NCBI RefSeq assembly: GCF_027596085.1
Contig: NC_072462.1
Span: 16,840,921-16,904,920, forward strand
Reading direction: 5' to 3'
Length of the DNA stretch: 64,000 nt
Origin: Anoplopoma fimbria
Taxonomy: Eukaryota; Chordata; Actinopteri; Perciformes; Anoplopomatidae
Shown: positions 27,406 to 40,328 of the stretch, one piece after another
How positions within the stretch are numbered: position 1 is the stretch's first letter
Layout of the letters: each line of letters starts with the position of its first letter
Notes under the pieces: model-generated
Told to the model about the DNA's origin: nothing
What the model saw: only the letters and a program-made list of their open reading frames with translations
Databases searched by the model: none
Program-made: the position numbers and the translations under genes

Positions 27406-28175
27406 TCAGGTGAACCTCCAGAAGGAACAGACATTTTTCCTGTAAAGATAAGGAGAAACTTTATTGCAGTGTTATTACTTTGTGACTTTGTCCACGCCAT
27501 GCAAAATGCACGTGGATAAAAATTCACACACTACACAAATACAGTACAGAGATATCATTTCATAGAGTCTGTGAAAACCACGCAGAGGAATATTATGTCT
27601 ATTTAATATCATGGGGTGCCATTTGAAAAGGAATATATCTTGTTCCACATTAATGACAAACATTTGAAAAATACAGAAATTAATATAAAAAGCCCTTAAA
27701 GTAATACATTTAATTTATGAGAAACACATTCTTCTTTTATCTGTAAATGTAAGCTTGAAATGTGTCCTAAATGAGTGAAATGTCAGAATACGGTTTCAAC
27801 ATGTCTGAGAAGCTCAGCTGTACCTGCAGTATTTTGTGGCACACTCTAAGTGATCCCTGCAGCTGGCACCCACAGGCTTCATGCTGTTCCAACGCCACAG
27901 GAGTGACCGTTTGGTCCGCTGGATCAAACCCTTCCAGTTTTCAGGAACTGGCAGTGAATCGACCTGTTGAGGAGAATACAATATAATTCAAGAACTGTGA
28001 TCAACATCATGATTTATGGTGATACAATCAAATTCCATCCACAATCAAAAGACATTGTGTTCTCTGTTAGCACACACAATATAAAGCAAAAGTTAGAGTA
28101 ACAGAAAAGTTATTAACCTACCTGAATGGCACAGATCAGAGTCAGAAAAATTGAGAGAACAACAATTTTCTTCAT
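27406..28175 (-). CDS. leap2: Liver-expressed antimicrobial peptide 2 (LEAP-2) precursor
   Basis: Three exons (28122-28175, 27824-27963, 27406-27439) join in phase to 228 nt, 75 residues. Exon 1 encodes an 18-residue hydrophobic signal start, MKKIVVLSIFLTLICAIQ. Exon 2 holds the propeptide VDSLPVPENWKGLIQ, a furin-type site RTKR and most of the mature peptide. Exon 3 adds the last ten residues. Cleavage after RTKR gives a 38-residue cationic peptide beginning SLLWRWNSMKPVGAS, with the four LEAP-2 cysteines in C-x5-C-x4-C-x4-C order (SCRDHLEC, KYCRKNVC), forming two disulfides in the family. LEAP-2 is a secreted antimicrobial peptide; in mammals it is also an antagonist/inverse agonist of the ghrelin receptor through its N-terminus (MTPFWRG in human). 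The Trp-Arg pair is kept here. The C-terminus ends in the unusual aromatic FWRFT. Precursor length is typical. Confidence 0.93.
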
Positions 28176-28803
28176 GACTGCAGATCAAGTTCAAGAGAGA
28201 AGCAGTGCTGCAGTGGGGCTGGTGTGTTGTCCCATAGCACTTGTATTAAAGGCTTTAATTGGGTAGGGGAGGAGTTAGCTTTTGACAGATTTGAATGATT
28301 AATATTCCAATTTGCTACTTTAATGACTGAGGTTGAGGTTTGGCAGAGAAGCTGATCTCAAGTCAGATGCAAACCTCTTTGATCTGTGGTACTTATCAGT
28401 TGTATAAAGGCAGCCAAAGTCAAAGTTTATCTTCAGAGAGTCAAAGTACACTTTAACCCTGTAATTGAGGACAATTCCACGTCAGAGGTATCGAACTGAA
28501 ACCTTATAATGTGTCATGGACTGTAGAAGTGTATCCATCCACCCATTTACACCATACCTGCAGTCTCCATTTCATCTGAGCTGCATAGGGTTGGGTTGTG
28601 GGAGGAAAATGAAGGAAATCTTAGGGAACACAGAGAGAACGTGAGGATTCCACATAATGTGACTGCTTACCACTTCGCAACCTTACTGTAGATACAATCT
28701 CTTGAAGGCTGACAGTCCTCAGCTAGTTACCTGATAATGACTGAGACATTTTGGCCGATGAAGTTGATGAGTTTTGCAATACAAGTTGTGTAAAATGTTC
28801 TGA

Positions 28804-28893
28804 ATACCCTGCCTTCGCCCATTTACAGCTGGGATCGGCTCCAGCACCCCTGCGACCCTTAACTGGATAAGCAGGTTACGGAAAATGAATGAA
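28804..28893 (+). mobile_element. L2/Maui-type LINE or SINE 3' tail, truncated
   Basis: The segment from TACCCTGCCTTCGCCCAT to GGTTACGGAAAATGAATGAA matches 9847-9937 almost base for base but is shorter at the 5' end. It is non-coding. No clear target-site duplication was found. Confidence 0.75.
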
Positions 28894-30403
28894 AGAATAT
28901 TCTAACGTAACTTGAGGAAGCCACTTAAGACAAACCAAAGCTTCAGGCTTGTAGCTATTAGCGTAACACAACTCATTCATACAAAAATGAACATTACCAA
29001 CCATTAGGCGGTGGATTTGCATTGTGCGTAACGTAAGCGCCAGGTGTTGACATGGAAGGGGAATGCATGGAATGAAAAAGCAAAATGATAAGAGTGTAAT
29101 GCTAAATTGTTGATAGTTATAATTTCACAGAGGAACATTTTAGGGTTGAGTTTAAAACACTTTGTGTGTTAACAAGAAGTAATTATTTACAAAAATGGAA
29201 GGTTAATAGGTATTGCGCTGTACAATTATTAGTTCTAATGATTCATCTGTTGAAATCAAGAGGGGTGTGTGTGTGTGTGTGTGTGTGTCATTTTATCAGA
29301 CCAGCCCGTGAAGTTAATCATAAGGCGATTCATGCTTTACTGCTGGCCTTTATACAAACCATTCAACCCTTTATCAAAACATTTTGCAATTTGTGAAGGA
29401 GGAAAGACAAACACGCCTTCAGAGAATGTGAAGCACACCAGGTTTAATGAGGTTTTAGCAAATGGCAAGACACTTTGCAAATTGTTAGATATGTGACCTA
29501 TTGAGAGTACGTAAACAGTTATTACATATTTATTTTACTATGTAGGAGTAGTAGTGTAAACAATAATCTCTGTTGTACATTGACAAAGACTTAAACAAAA
29601 TGAACACAAGGCGACCTGTCAGTGATGTGTGTGAAACAGTGGCTATTCAAATAGCAAATTACACATTGCAGTCACATTCTATGTAGTTCTGGACAGAAAA
29701 TCAATTTCATTTTAATTTGATCAGATGTAGCCCAATGATAAAAACAAAAAAACTTAAATAAAGTTAGAATAATCTGATAGAAGTCTGTTTAGAAGTGCAA
29801 AATCGAACCCATAAACATCATGGACAATTCCTAGTGGTTAGAAGGAATAACACAATTTTCTATTTGTCAACATATTCATCAGTAGTGTCACTAACATAAA
29901 GCTGTTCATACATGGATTTTAGGATATCAGTAGAAAATTCAAAATATCACATATATGGCAAAGTATTTGAATCAGGGCAAAGAAGATATCGTACTGCACA
30001 CCAGACAAAAATCTTTCCCTTTATACTGATAATGTTTAATACTTTTGGATGTGAATTCCACATTATAGTATTTATATATTGTGGATAACTTGATTTCCAC
30101 TGAGGGTAACAGGACAGTACATGGTTTTAAAAGGAGGCTGAGTTCTGTACAGATTCATGACATCAGTAATAAAACATTATGCAGTTGTTTTGCAGAGCTT
30201 GCACTGCTTATTTTTTTGTGACAATACAAAAAAAGTGAAATGTTGATGTGAAAGAAGAAAATGTCACTTGCATAAAACAGCTGTATAAACTTTCTTCTTG
30301 TTGATGCACCAACAGTCTCACCAGACCTAAAAACTGATAACTGGCCCATTTCAAAAAACAAAACAAGCTGAAAGTAATTCCTTCATCATTCATTTTATGG
30401 TCA

Positions 30404-30529
<126 letters not shown>

Positions 30530-30983
30530 AAAGCAGCAGTTTCACTCATAAATATGGGCTATGGTTAATCACTTTCACTTAAATTCCTGTAGGTTTGATT
30601 GGTTCAGAGCTGACCCTCAAGAGAATTCAGATTACATTTTGTAGTTGATTTAATCTATTAAATCAATGTTGTTTCAATCCAAAATCCCATAAATTAAAAA
30701 ATAAAAATACTTAAGATTTACTTTAAAAAAGGGGGTATATATTTGGTTTCATTACAACTGACTTGTAAGGAAGACATTAACAACATCCCTGTAACAAACC
30801 TTTTCACTTTGTTTCCTAAAACCGTTGGATTAAAAAAACTGATTAAAATGTGGAATTGTTGTGCATAATGGAAACTATTACTTTGGTGTTAATGGCAAAA
30901 AATGGCAGATCCGTTGAACCCATGAAATGTGAAATTCTACTGCAAATATGGCGATCCTCTTTCTCTTTACATACTGTTTGGTG

Positions 30984-33900
30984 TTATGACGAGATCAGGG
31001 GCTGTCGTTCAGCTTCAGTGCTCTGGAAAATAAAACCAGACAAAAAAAAGTTAACTTCACAGAGTGTTGAAAAAAATGTCTATCAATTGACAAACTGTAC
31101 ATACAAAGATATCCAACATACTTAATGTACAATAATACATATTTAACATTAACCATTGCCACTATAACATTATCTAATTTTAATTTAAAGAAATGTTTTA
31201 AGTTTTGTATGGTTTTTTTTGACAGCTGAGATCGGCTCCAGCACCCCTGCGACCCTTAACTGGATAAGCAGGTTACGGAAAATGGATGGAATGGATGTTT
31301 TTTTTTCTACATGACCACATGAGCTTTACGTTTTGGACTGATAGTCAAACAAAACAATTTATTATGAAATTCCATGGACAAAAAAAATGAATCTGTTAAA
31401 GAAAAACATAACCAACAGATTGATTGATAATAAAAATAATTGTTAGTTGCAGAACTAATGACCTCACACACCCAATCAATGTCTATCTCAAATGCTCACC
31501 CCGGGGACCTTCTGTCGACACATCAGGAACATGAAGACTCCTCCCAGAATGATGCCTAGACCGATCAGCATGAACGGAATGTTCACCACGACGTTCTGCT
31601 CGACAATGATCTTCTGCAGCTTCCTGGCAGACGTGTCATCAATGACGACGCTCTAAAATAATACGAGAGTGACACAACATCAAACACTGAACTAAGAAAA
31701 GTGCCAGTGATGGAAAAACATAGAGTACTTTGATATTCTGTCATTTCATATATGTAACTTATGACTGAATGACAAATTGGTGTGTGTGTTTGTGCGTTTT
31801 TGTACCTCATTGAGATAAACCACAGGGAGGATCACTGTCCTCGCATTTCCTGTTTGACTGAAAGAAAAATGAGATTATTCACAATGATTTACACACTATG
31901 ATAAATTTGCATGCATTATCGTTATTAGTAATCTAAAAAGAAAAAAACACCTATGATTTAATGTATAAATTGCAAAGAGACATTGGGACAATGACATTTC
32001 TTGACATTTAATTTGTCTACATTAAAGTTTGATAACATGTTAATCCAGTCTGAACTCAAGATTATATCAAGATTGGTTGTTCCTTCGGATGCCAAGTAGA
32101 TGAACAGCGAGTGAGCCACGACTGTCCAAAAGTCCACTCATGTTGATGATGAAGGCATGATTGCTTTACAGCTATCGTATTGGCAACTCTTTCTGGACTA
32201 AACCAGTTTAATTTAAGCCAACATGGTGACAGAGGTGTTTATGACAAAAGGTGCAGTAACAAGAGACTAATTACCTGAAGGTGGGAATTTGCTCAACAAA
32301 CACGTTGACCTGGAGCCGCTTTGCGGCTTGTAGGATGATTCCTGTGAGCTGCAAAACAGAATTAAACTTTGTTTGAGAGAAACATAACAGCACTGATCTG
32401 GGTGCAGATTTATACACACACCTGCCACTCCTGATGTATGAACATTTATGCCTCATTATAGTAATAATATTTTGCACCAATACCACATGTTGCCAAGACA
32501 GTGTGCTATGTTAAAGGTCTTCGGCCTGCAAACAGTTTGCAGTAAGTGTAGTTTGTGAGTGTAGTTACTTTAACAGAGATGTATCTGCATACATCTTAAT
32601 TGTAGGTGGCTCAAATTGAAATCACAGCCCTGACGCTACCGGTGGAGGTGGTTTGCTCTCCCGATGAGGTTGTAGGTACCCTAACCAAGTATTTCTGACA
32701 GATGCCAACTGACTTTGACCTGTCTCACGCAGTGGCAGAGTGCAGATTACAGTAAAAGAAGATCATCAGTCAAAACAGTAGCTTGTTTACTGGGTTCAAA
32801 GACTTATTTAAGTTATGATGCCACCATCATAACTTAAATAAGTGTTTGTTAATAAAGTGTTATGAATAGGAAAATGAAAGTGTGTTGCAATTGCATGCTG
32901 GATAAAGCAAATCGACTAACTGTTCTTCTCCACATATTTCCGTCAACTTTTTACTTGAATATTTTATCAGAATTCATAATCGTGCATCAAAATCCACTTT
33001 TTATTTTGCTTTTCAAACTAATTTACTAGATAATACATTCCAAATTGTATCATTGCAGACCTTTAAAAAATACACAGCAAAAAGAAAAAAGGAGTTCAAT
33101 AAAGTATCCATGCAAAGCAAGCACTGCATTGCTACCAAATAAAGGCTCTAACAGAACTCTATCTAATTATTAGACTTTAACTTATATATGTGACTTATTT
33201 ATGTCTTAGTAGTTTATTGGCTTTCCTGCAGGAGTCCAACTGGTGTCATATTGAGGAACAAAAACAGGTTGTTATAGCAAGAGTTAATCCCTATGACCAA
33301 TACTAGCTCCTAGTTTTACAACGGTTAGAATAAACACATTGTTTGACTGTATACTCATTAACTGTACGATTTTCATTGTTTTTATTGTGGATTGTATTTG
33401 TCAAAATTGTTGTTGTAATGTAGGTGTTTCAAAATACCACCACTGTCACAAAACACTGTAAGACAACATATAGATATTGCACTAAGTTGTGAGATGCATC
33501 ACAGAATATGGCTCTGTATTTCATAACTCGAATTTACTACATGACGATGGTAGTTTATACCTGCAGGGTTGCTCTCCAAATAGTAACCTCACTCCTGTGT
33601 ATTCAAAGCATTAAAATGCATTAATTCTGTGTATGAGGGTGAACAGATGTCCAGCTACACACTGTGTTCCTGGAAGTGTTTGTTTCAGTCTGCTTCTCTT
33701 TATTATGTATTTACCACACGCTGCATCAAATTATTACAGTAATAAACATGATAAGAGCTGTTAGAGCTTATCTTTGGTGACAGCTCCGTTCCATGTCTGC
33801 TTTAATCTTTAACTACTGTTTACCACTGCTTCTCGGGTCACCGTGTGCTAGCAGCCCCACAGCTGAGATAGTTCACCATCTAGTGGGAAACATGAATGTT

Positions 33901-36900
33901 GCTGTCTTTGAAAGTTTTATACTGGATGCTTCCATATCCGATTCTCCACGAAATAAAGTAAAGAATGGCTCAAAACAAGGTGTGAACAAATAACATCTTT
34001 AAAGTCCCCCTCTGCTCAAAAATGTTTTTGCTTATTTGTTACTTCAATTGGATGTTTGACCTTCACTGTGCAGAATGTGACACTAGAAGGCTGTTTTCAG
34101 ATGAATTTGTGAAAGAGGGAAAGTTTGAAAGTGTGAAGTGGAAACTTGAAATCCCCAGAGCACACAGAATTAAAAAAAATTATAAAAACATTTCAATACT
34201 CACAGATTTGGGATTTTTCAGTGAGGGAAAATGAGTGTAATTAGATGACTTGATATCATTGATATTTGTTCATTTCTATTTTTTTGAGGGAAAAAATACC
34301 AGAAACAAATTATTAATCCAACCGATGTTTTGGAAGGATTTTTAAGAATGAAAGTTGAAAGTCCTACCGGATGGATATCAATCGTAGTCTGATGCTGCTC
34401 TTTCTGAGGCTTCATGCCAAATACATCCTGAACATATTTCTCATCAGCCTGGTAGAAGTGTGGTGAAGACATTATGATGGGAGCTCCTAAACACACAAAA
34501 GATTCAGTTATGATAACATTATGAAAGATACTGAGCAGAACAGATTCAGAAAAACAACTTGATGAAACAGCTTTATAAAGAACACTTTCTAAGTGACACA
34601 TTGAAACATTATTCTGGCTTTTTAGACAGAACAGCTGCTTAATGCACTTCCTACCTTGTTTACATGGGCTGACATTCAGCACGCCAGAGCCCAGGCAGTT
34701 ATCAGCGGGGACACAGAAGCCTGCGTTTGCTGGGTTCAGGGTCTTATTGGCAAAAACCTCGCTAGGGGGACTGAAGCGGTACCCAGGGATCCCCTTTACC
34801 GTCACATCCTCCTCATACAGAGCGTACAGAGACCTTGCAAACAGAGTGAGATGCTGGTTAATCTTTGCAGGCACAAATAAGTTCTGTAAAGCTGGAAGTG
34901 GACCAAAGGAGAGGGATTTTGTCCAAAATCTTGTACATGAGCTATGTGGTAAGCTGATTTACTGAAAACCTGCACAGCACAAACGGGTATTACCAAAGAA
35001 CTTAAAAGGTTGCGCTGGTCTTACATGTTACGACCTTATAATCCTTGGCTGTCTGTCAGTAAATTGACCTGCATATGTTGAACTCCCAGTTCTGGTTAGA
35101 GAGCTGATATTAGTTGTTTTAAGCAGCACTAAATAGATAGTAAGCTAACAGTGACCTCATTAAAGAACCCAACACCAGCCTGGTTAAATAGGTACTCTTA
35201 ATCCCATATCCAGACAGGAATAATGCTGAAGGAAAGGCTTAGGAAGAAATTCTTATCATGACTGAGGGGAGAGCTATTTCACTAGCCAACTCAAGTCAGG
35301 CAGATAAGACCAGAAAAAGAGTAGGCAGAAAAGTATACCTAATTGAAATCCTTTGTAAATGATCTAAAGCTGAAAAGGTCAGCTGTGCTCGAGAGGTAAC
35401 CAAACAAAATGAATGACAAAATACATTGTAGTGCCCAAAACTGTTTTTCAAAATTTCCCCTTATGCTTAATTCAAATCTTTGAGGTTTTTGGAGAAAATG
35501 AAAACAAAACCTACATTTGCTTTAATGGAATTTAAGCTGCTGAAGAAAGGAAAGAAAGACCGAAACCTCAAATGAATTCAGGGTCAAATGTGACTGGGGC
35601 TCATCTGACTCAATGTTTCATGCTTTAAAAAGCCCAAGACATTTGGGAAATCTACTGAATAAGAACTTTAGCTTCAGCTTCCTCTGAGCATATAAACATA
35701 AATATATATTAAATTATTTGATGCATTTTGCAGAGATCTTTAGTCTTCTATCAGCATGGTCTTCAGCCAGTCTACTAACCTGCACAGGTCAGAGGAGAAC
35801 ATGTAGAGAGTCTCATTCTTGGTGATGACCGGATGGAAAGATGCTCCGTTGGTTCCATTGATCATATTGCACTCATCAGATGTCCACCAACTCAGCGTGC
35901 TGCACACATACAAACAAAAAATAACATTGGTCATATTTTTGTTTTGTATCATTTTGAAAGAAAATAATTTAAAACCCAGGGGTTTCAGGCATTTATAGTT
36001 ATGCCCAGCACTCAACCATTTCACTGCCTTTCATTTGTCACTTTGATTGAAGGATTGCTAACCAATGTGTTAGGCAAAAATTGTTTTTTAAATGTTTTAA
36101 ATAGAAAAGTATGATAAAAGCTTTGTATTCAACTGACAGGCATTGATCTTCTATTCAAATTTTTTGCAAGAAAGTGAATTTTCCCAAAACATCTAACTAC
36201 AATTAAAGCTAACTGGCTAGCAAGTCCAGTACGGAAGATCATTGTCATACCTGACTGACAGACACAACAAAAGAGTCTTAAACAATTAGGTTTTAAAAGA
36301 GAGACAAAGATTAAAGAAAATCTCAAAGTGCAATAGAGAGGATTAACATTGCTGTAGCTTTGTGACATGAATGGCTCTGATGAAAGGCACACATCCAGTT
36401 AGATATGACAATGGCAGGAAAATGTCTTAATGTTATCAAAAAGGGTGAAACAAGCATTGATCATATGTCTTTGTGGTACTGATACAATCACTGGTGTAAT
36501 CCAGCTCTCATCCATTTAAACTGCATGTAGTCAATGTTTCTCACTGATTAGATTCACTGTCCTTTGTTTTTTTCTAGAGGTGAGTGGAGACAATTACCTT
36601 TCACTGTTCCACGTATCCACTCTGGCAAAGTCCTTGTAGTTTTGCTGGCCAGTGAAGAAGACATATTCACCATCGTTGGAAGCATTGTTCTGTACGAGCA
36701 ACAAAAAAAAAAAACATTTTCAACTCACAGCTCTCATGCAACTTGATTTTCTGTGATTCTAATAAAATGTATGTGCAATTATCTTATATATTAGTACGTT
36801 TTGTTAACAGTCTTTATGAATAAACACTCCAGTTTGAACAAGATGTATAATAGTTTGTTCATATGCATAAATAAGACCTTATAGAAGAGTCCGAAAACAT

Positions 36901-39900
36901 CATCCAGGTCAGGTTTTAGAGTTTTGAGGGCTTTGAGCAGGCCGTCTTCATATCCCCACAGCAGCTCTCCCACTGTGTGGGTGGTGAACAAGCCTTCACC
37001 GGTGCCCTTCATGTAGGAGGAGATCAGATTGGCCATAATTAGGTTGTCCTTGAATTGTTCCATCACCGTCTACCAGGAAAAAGAAGGGAGGACAACCTGT
37101 TGTGTGAAGGACTATATTGCATAAGTTCCATGAAGATGACTATGTAATGGAATGAATAAATTACTCAAATAACATTCTTTTTTTTTAAATATCCATGAGA
37201 TGTCACATTACTGTAGCACCACATAGCATATTATCAATCTCAGCACTACAATAAATCATTCACGATATTCTTGTAACCTTAAAAGGAAAATCAAAAAGTT
37301 TAATAATCAGTAGAAGCTGGAAAACAATCTTAACATAATAACAGTTTTAAACAATACTTTTACTCTTTTGCGGCTGCCAAAATAATCCCATAACATTTTG
37401 AGCAGGAGAGTCAATGATTTATTGTATATTATGCAAATAAATAGCTGTAACCTGTGGTTGCATGAAGTATTCATTATTTGTTTCAAAAATAATGTTACTC
37501 CTTTTAGTAACACGGAAGACATTATCTATTGACCTTCGATATCTTGCCTTAAAATATAACTGAAAACTAAAAAACTAATTCAATATTAATATAACACAAC
37601 TTCTTTGTATGTAAGTTCCTGCTCAATAAAATAAATAAATAAAACTGGAAAATAATACTAAAGTGACTCTCTAACTCTCTAATAACTGTATTATCAAACA
37701 ACTCTAGTAGTTCATAGATTTCTGTGGCTCACCATTGCGGGGATGTTGACCGTCCTGATGAGTTCACTCTCTGGACCTCGGGACATGTTACGTTGAAATA
37801 TGTAGGTCTTAGTGTTGACAGATGCAACTTTGGTTCCATTATCATGGAAGTCCACTTGCTCCATGGGCCGGTACTCTCTGCGCAGGAAAATATAACAACT
37901 GGGTTAATGTTGAAATAAGTTAACTGTAAAGAATCACTTGTTACATTGCTATAGTCAAATATTTTAACAAATATAAATAAAAACCTTGAATAGTTGGCCA
38001 ATATTCTCACATTTACTATACATGCAGTATCTGCATCTCAGATTGCAGATAAATGACTATTGTTAAATAATAAAAAAGTTCTGTATTAAATATCACATTT
38101 TTTGGCTTAACTGCAGCATAATGCAGGAAGAATGTCTTTCATTAAAAGTAATTTCCTTTCTTAACGCATTTTAATGTGATTTAAAAAAAAAGGATAACAT
38201 ATATTTGTAGTTGTTGAGCCATGCTGAAGAGCTACTGTGATGCACAGAAGGTGAATCTCAACAGTTCTAAGCAACTATTTATGAATGTTTAGGCAGGGAG
38301 GTAAGTAAATATTTACTAAGATATCTGCCAAATCTGGTCTTTTTTAACATTCTACAAGTGGGCAAAAAGATCTGGGTTATTTTAGGTAATGGATGGGCAA
38401 ATAAAACTGTTGAGGTACCAATATGTGAAAGAACTGCCTTTTGGCAGAGTAAAATGCTTTTTGGAAAGAAAACTAAAAATATCTCGGTGATGCAATTCTT
38501 AATTCTCCGCTAGTCAAACTGGCATCTGTACAAAGCTACTGTGTCTGTCTGTTCTGAATGGCAAACAAGCTGCCTCAAGCTAACCAGAGACCAGGCTGCA
38601 CAATTATCTTTCTGCTTCCGCCTATGCAAGCTGTCATCGGCATTTCTGAAATGAAAGTAATTTAACAGTGACCGAAGTTACACTATTTACAATACGGACT
38701 TTGCCTTACTGACACCACAAACCGTAGGAGTGAAAGAGAGGTTTTCACAAATGATGCACTTAAGTCAGTCACACCATTTATGTTAATGTATGTCACAAAA
38801 CCTGTTGCTGTAATTCTTTCAACACCTTCAGGGTGTGGCCATTTTTTATTCAAGTCAAGAATACCATTCAACATCAATCTATTTGAATAATTCTTGATAG
38901 AAAGTTGATGCTTTGCTTTGTAGACTTATATACTTACATTTTGTATTATAGTGTATAGTTTATTGCTAATGCAGGTTCCTGCTGTCATGTTCAACACTGC
39001 CCTTTGTATCTTTGGGTCCTTTCTTTTGTGTTCCAGTTAATCTTATCATCAGCTATTTGGCTCCTTTCTCACTTGAAAGATGACAGACTTTTGTTTCCAT
39101 TGTATGATCTGTAATCAGTTGGTAAGTTGGTTTTGAAGGGTTTTAACTTTGGCTTCTGCAGTTTAATTCTATTCATTCAGAAGGAGGAATATTGATTGCA
39201 ACAGTGATTGAATCCCCGTTTCAGATCTCTGTGCTGATTTTTACTGTGCCAACTGTACTTCTGTTTTATTGAATAGATGAATAGAGAAACGGGAGTAAAA
39301 TCTTTCTCGTTTCCTTTACTCACCTGTAAGTATATGGACCAATCTCCACCACAGCAGGCCTGTCTCCATCCAGCACTTCCAGAGGGTTGGTCAGATTGAA
39401 GAAGTAAAACTGCATGTAAATAGGGGCCGGTGGATTCTCCCAGGCCTCAAAAGCCTCGGTGCCATTCTTCAAAACTACTTCCTATGAGGAACAAAGCAGT
39501 GGGTTACATTTACCGTCAGAAAAATGTGCAACTTCAGACAAACAGTTGGCTGCTGACTAAGCTGTCTTCACATCATATGACAAACGCTGCTGCATGTGGT
39601 AAAACCACCATTTGGATTAGGGGTATTGATTAATCATTTGATTCCCATTAAAATAGGCCAAAGACGTGATGATATCACCAAGCAGGAATAGACTATAATA
39701 ACTGTGGCATATAAACAAGTGTTTACGTTACAGATTTTAAAATGTGAAACATAATACGTTTATGGTAATGATGTATCATTAGATACTTCATTTAAAACCA
39801 AACTGATATAATAATACAGCCCCACCCCAAAAGCCATAGACAAGACGTTGGCCTCGCCCTTGTTCATCATCTACTGCAGTATTGGCAAAAGCAAAATGTC

Positions 39901-40328
39901 TGCTAAATGACTGTAATGTAATGTAATGTAATGTCTATTGAAATTGAATTTCTAAATGTAAAACATTAGTGAAACAATCAATTATATAAGTCAGCTAAAG
40001 ACCTGTTGTTAAAGCTCTCCAACAAGATTTTTTTAAATGAAACTCAGTGACGAAATCGAAACCTTGCAGCCTTTGTTTGCTGTTTGGTCAAATCAAGCTC
40101 ACTAAACATTACCTGTCACCAAAAAGAGTCTAACGTGACTCAATTTTGAGTTTTTTTCAAAGGTTGTTATAAAAAAAAAAACGTATCCAGAATAAGATTG
40201 TTTACCTTTTCAACCACCGACTGTAGGAAATGCGGGAACACGTTAGACAAGGCCAAAACAATTCCCGAGATCAAAACAAGGATGGAAAAAACCCCGGTGC
40301 TGTAAATACAACATGATTTCAGTAGCAT
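30984..40328 (-). CDS. scarb2: Scavenger receptor class B member 2 (lysosomal membrane protein LIMP-2)
   Basis: Twelve exons (40206-40328, 39324-39481, 37733-37877, 36878-37069, 36598-36689, 35780-35899, 34655-34833, 34368-34486, 32275-32348, 31806-31857, 31500-31652, 30984-31022) join in phase to 1446 nt, 481 residues; human LIMP-2 has 478. The CD36-family protein spans the lysosomal membrane twice; in mammals it carries beta-glucocerebrosidase and moves cholesterol. Seen here: first membrane helix about residues 12-32, second about 442-462, and a large luminal domain with many N-glycosylation sequons (NGT, NLT, NMS, NAS, NET, NKT, NVS). Family blocks include HTVGELLWGYED, WWTSDECNMINGTNGASFHP, NAGFCVPADNCLGSGVLNVS and GAPIIMSSPHFYQADE; the last separates it from SCARB1. 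The cytoplasmic tail STEAERQPLISS carries the lysosomal ExxxLI signal (E474, L478, I479). I chose MLLKSCCIYSTGVFSIL as start because it aligns with human MGRCCFYTAGTLSLLLL; farther upstream Mets would add an unrelated extension. Exon 4 has a weak donor, GTCTTA. Which teleost paralogue this is cannot be told here. Confidence 0.95.
31221..31290 (+). mobile_element. L2/Maui-type LINE or SINE 3' tail, heavily truncated
   Basis: GACAGCTGAGATCGGCTCCA through GGTTACGGAAAATGGATGGA matches the copies at 9.9 and 28.8 kb. ATGGTTTTTTT on the left and ATGTTTTTTTT on the right may be the target-site duplication. It lies in the last intron of scarb2. Confidence 0.7.
32802..32843. repeat. Perfect 19-bp inverted repeat with 4-nt loop
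   Basis: Arms 32802-32820 (ACTTATTTAAGTTATGATG) and 32825-32843 are exact reverse complements around CCAC. It lies in the scarb2 intron between exons 8 and 9. The design, perfect arms and a 4-nt loop, is like the longer hairpin at 7909-7994 although the sequences are unrelated. Confidence 0.96.
33300..34240. repeat. Probable interspersed repeat in scarb2 intron
   Basis: The stretch includes the phrases AAAGTCCCCCTCTGCTCAAA (near 34001) and TTTGACCTTCACTGTGCAGA (near 34056), which I recognise as recurring in fish genomes, and a 66-codon frame at 33793 with no homology. Borders and family are uncertain. Confidence 0.3.
39870..39945 (+). mobile_element. Degenerate SINE/LINE tail with TGTAA repeats
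   Basis: GGCAAAAGCAAAATGTCTGC then TAAATGACTGTAATGTAATG is a decayed form of the common fish tail GGATAAAAGCGTCTGCTAAA followed by TGTAA repeats. It lies in the first intron of scarb2. Family assignment (V-SINE-like) is from memory. Confidence 0.5.

Noticed and set aside
33793..34234. Two short frames inside a scarb2 intron
   Set aside because: They lie in what looks like an interspersed repeat and show no protein family features.
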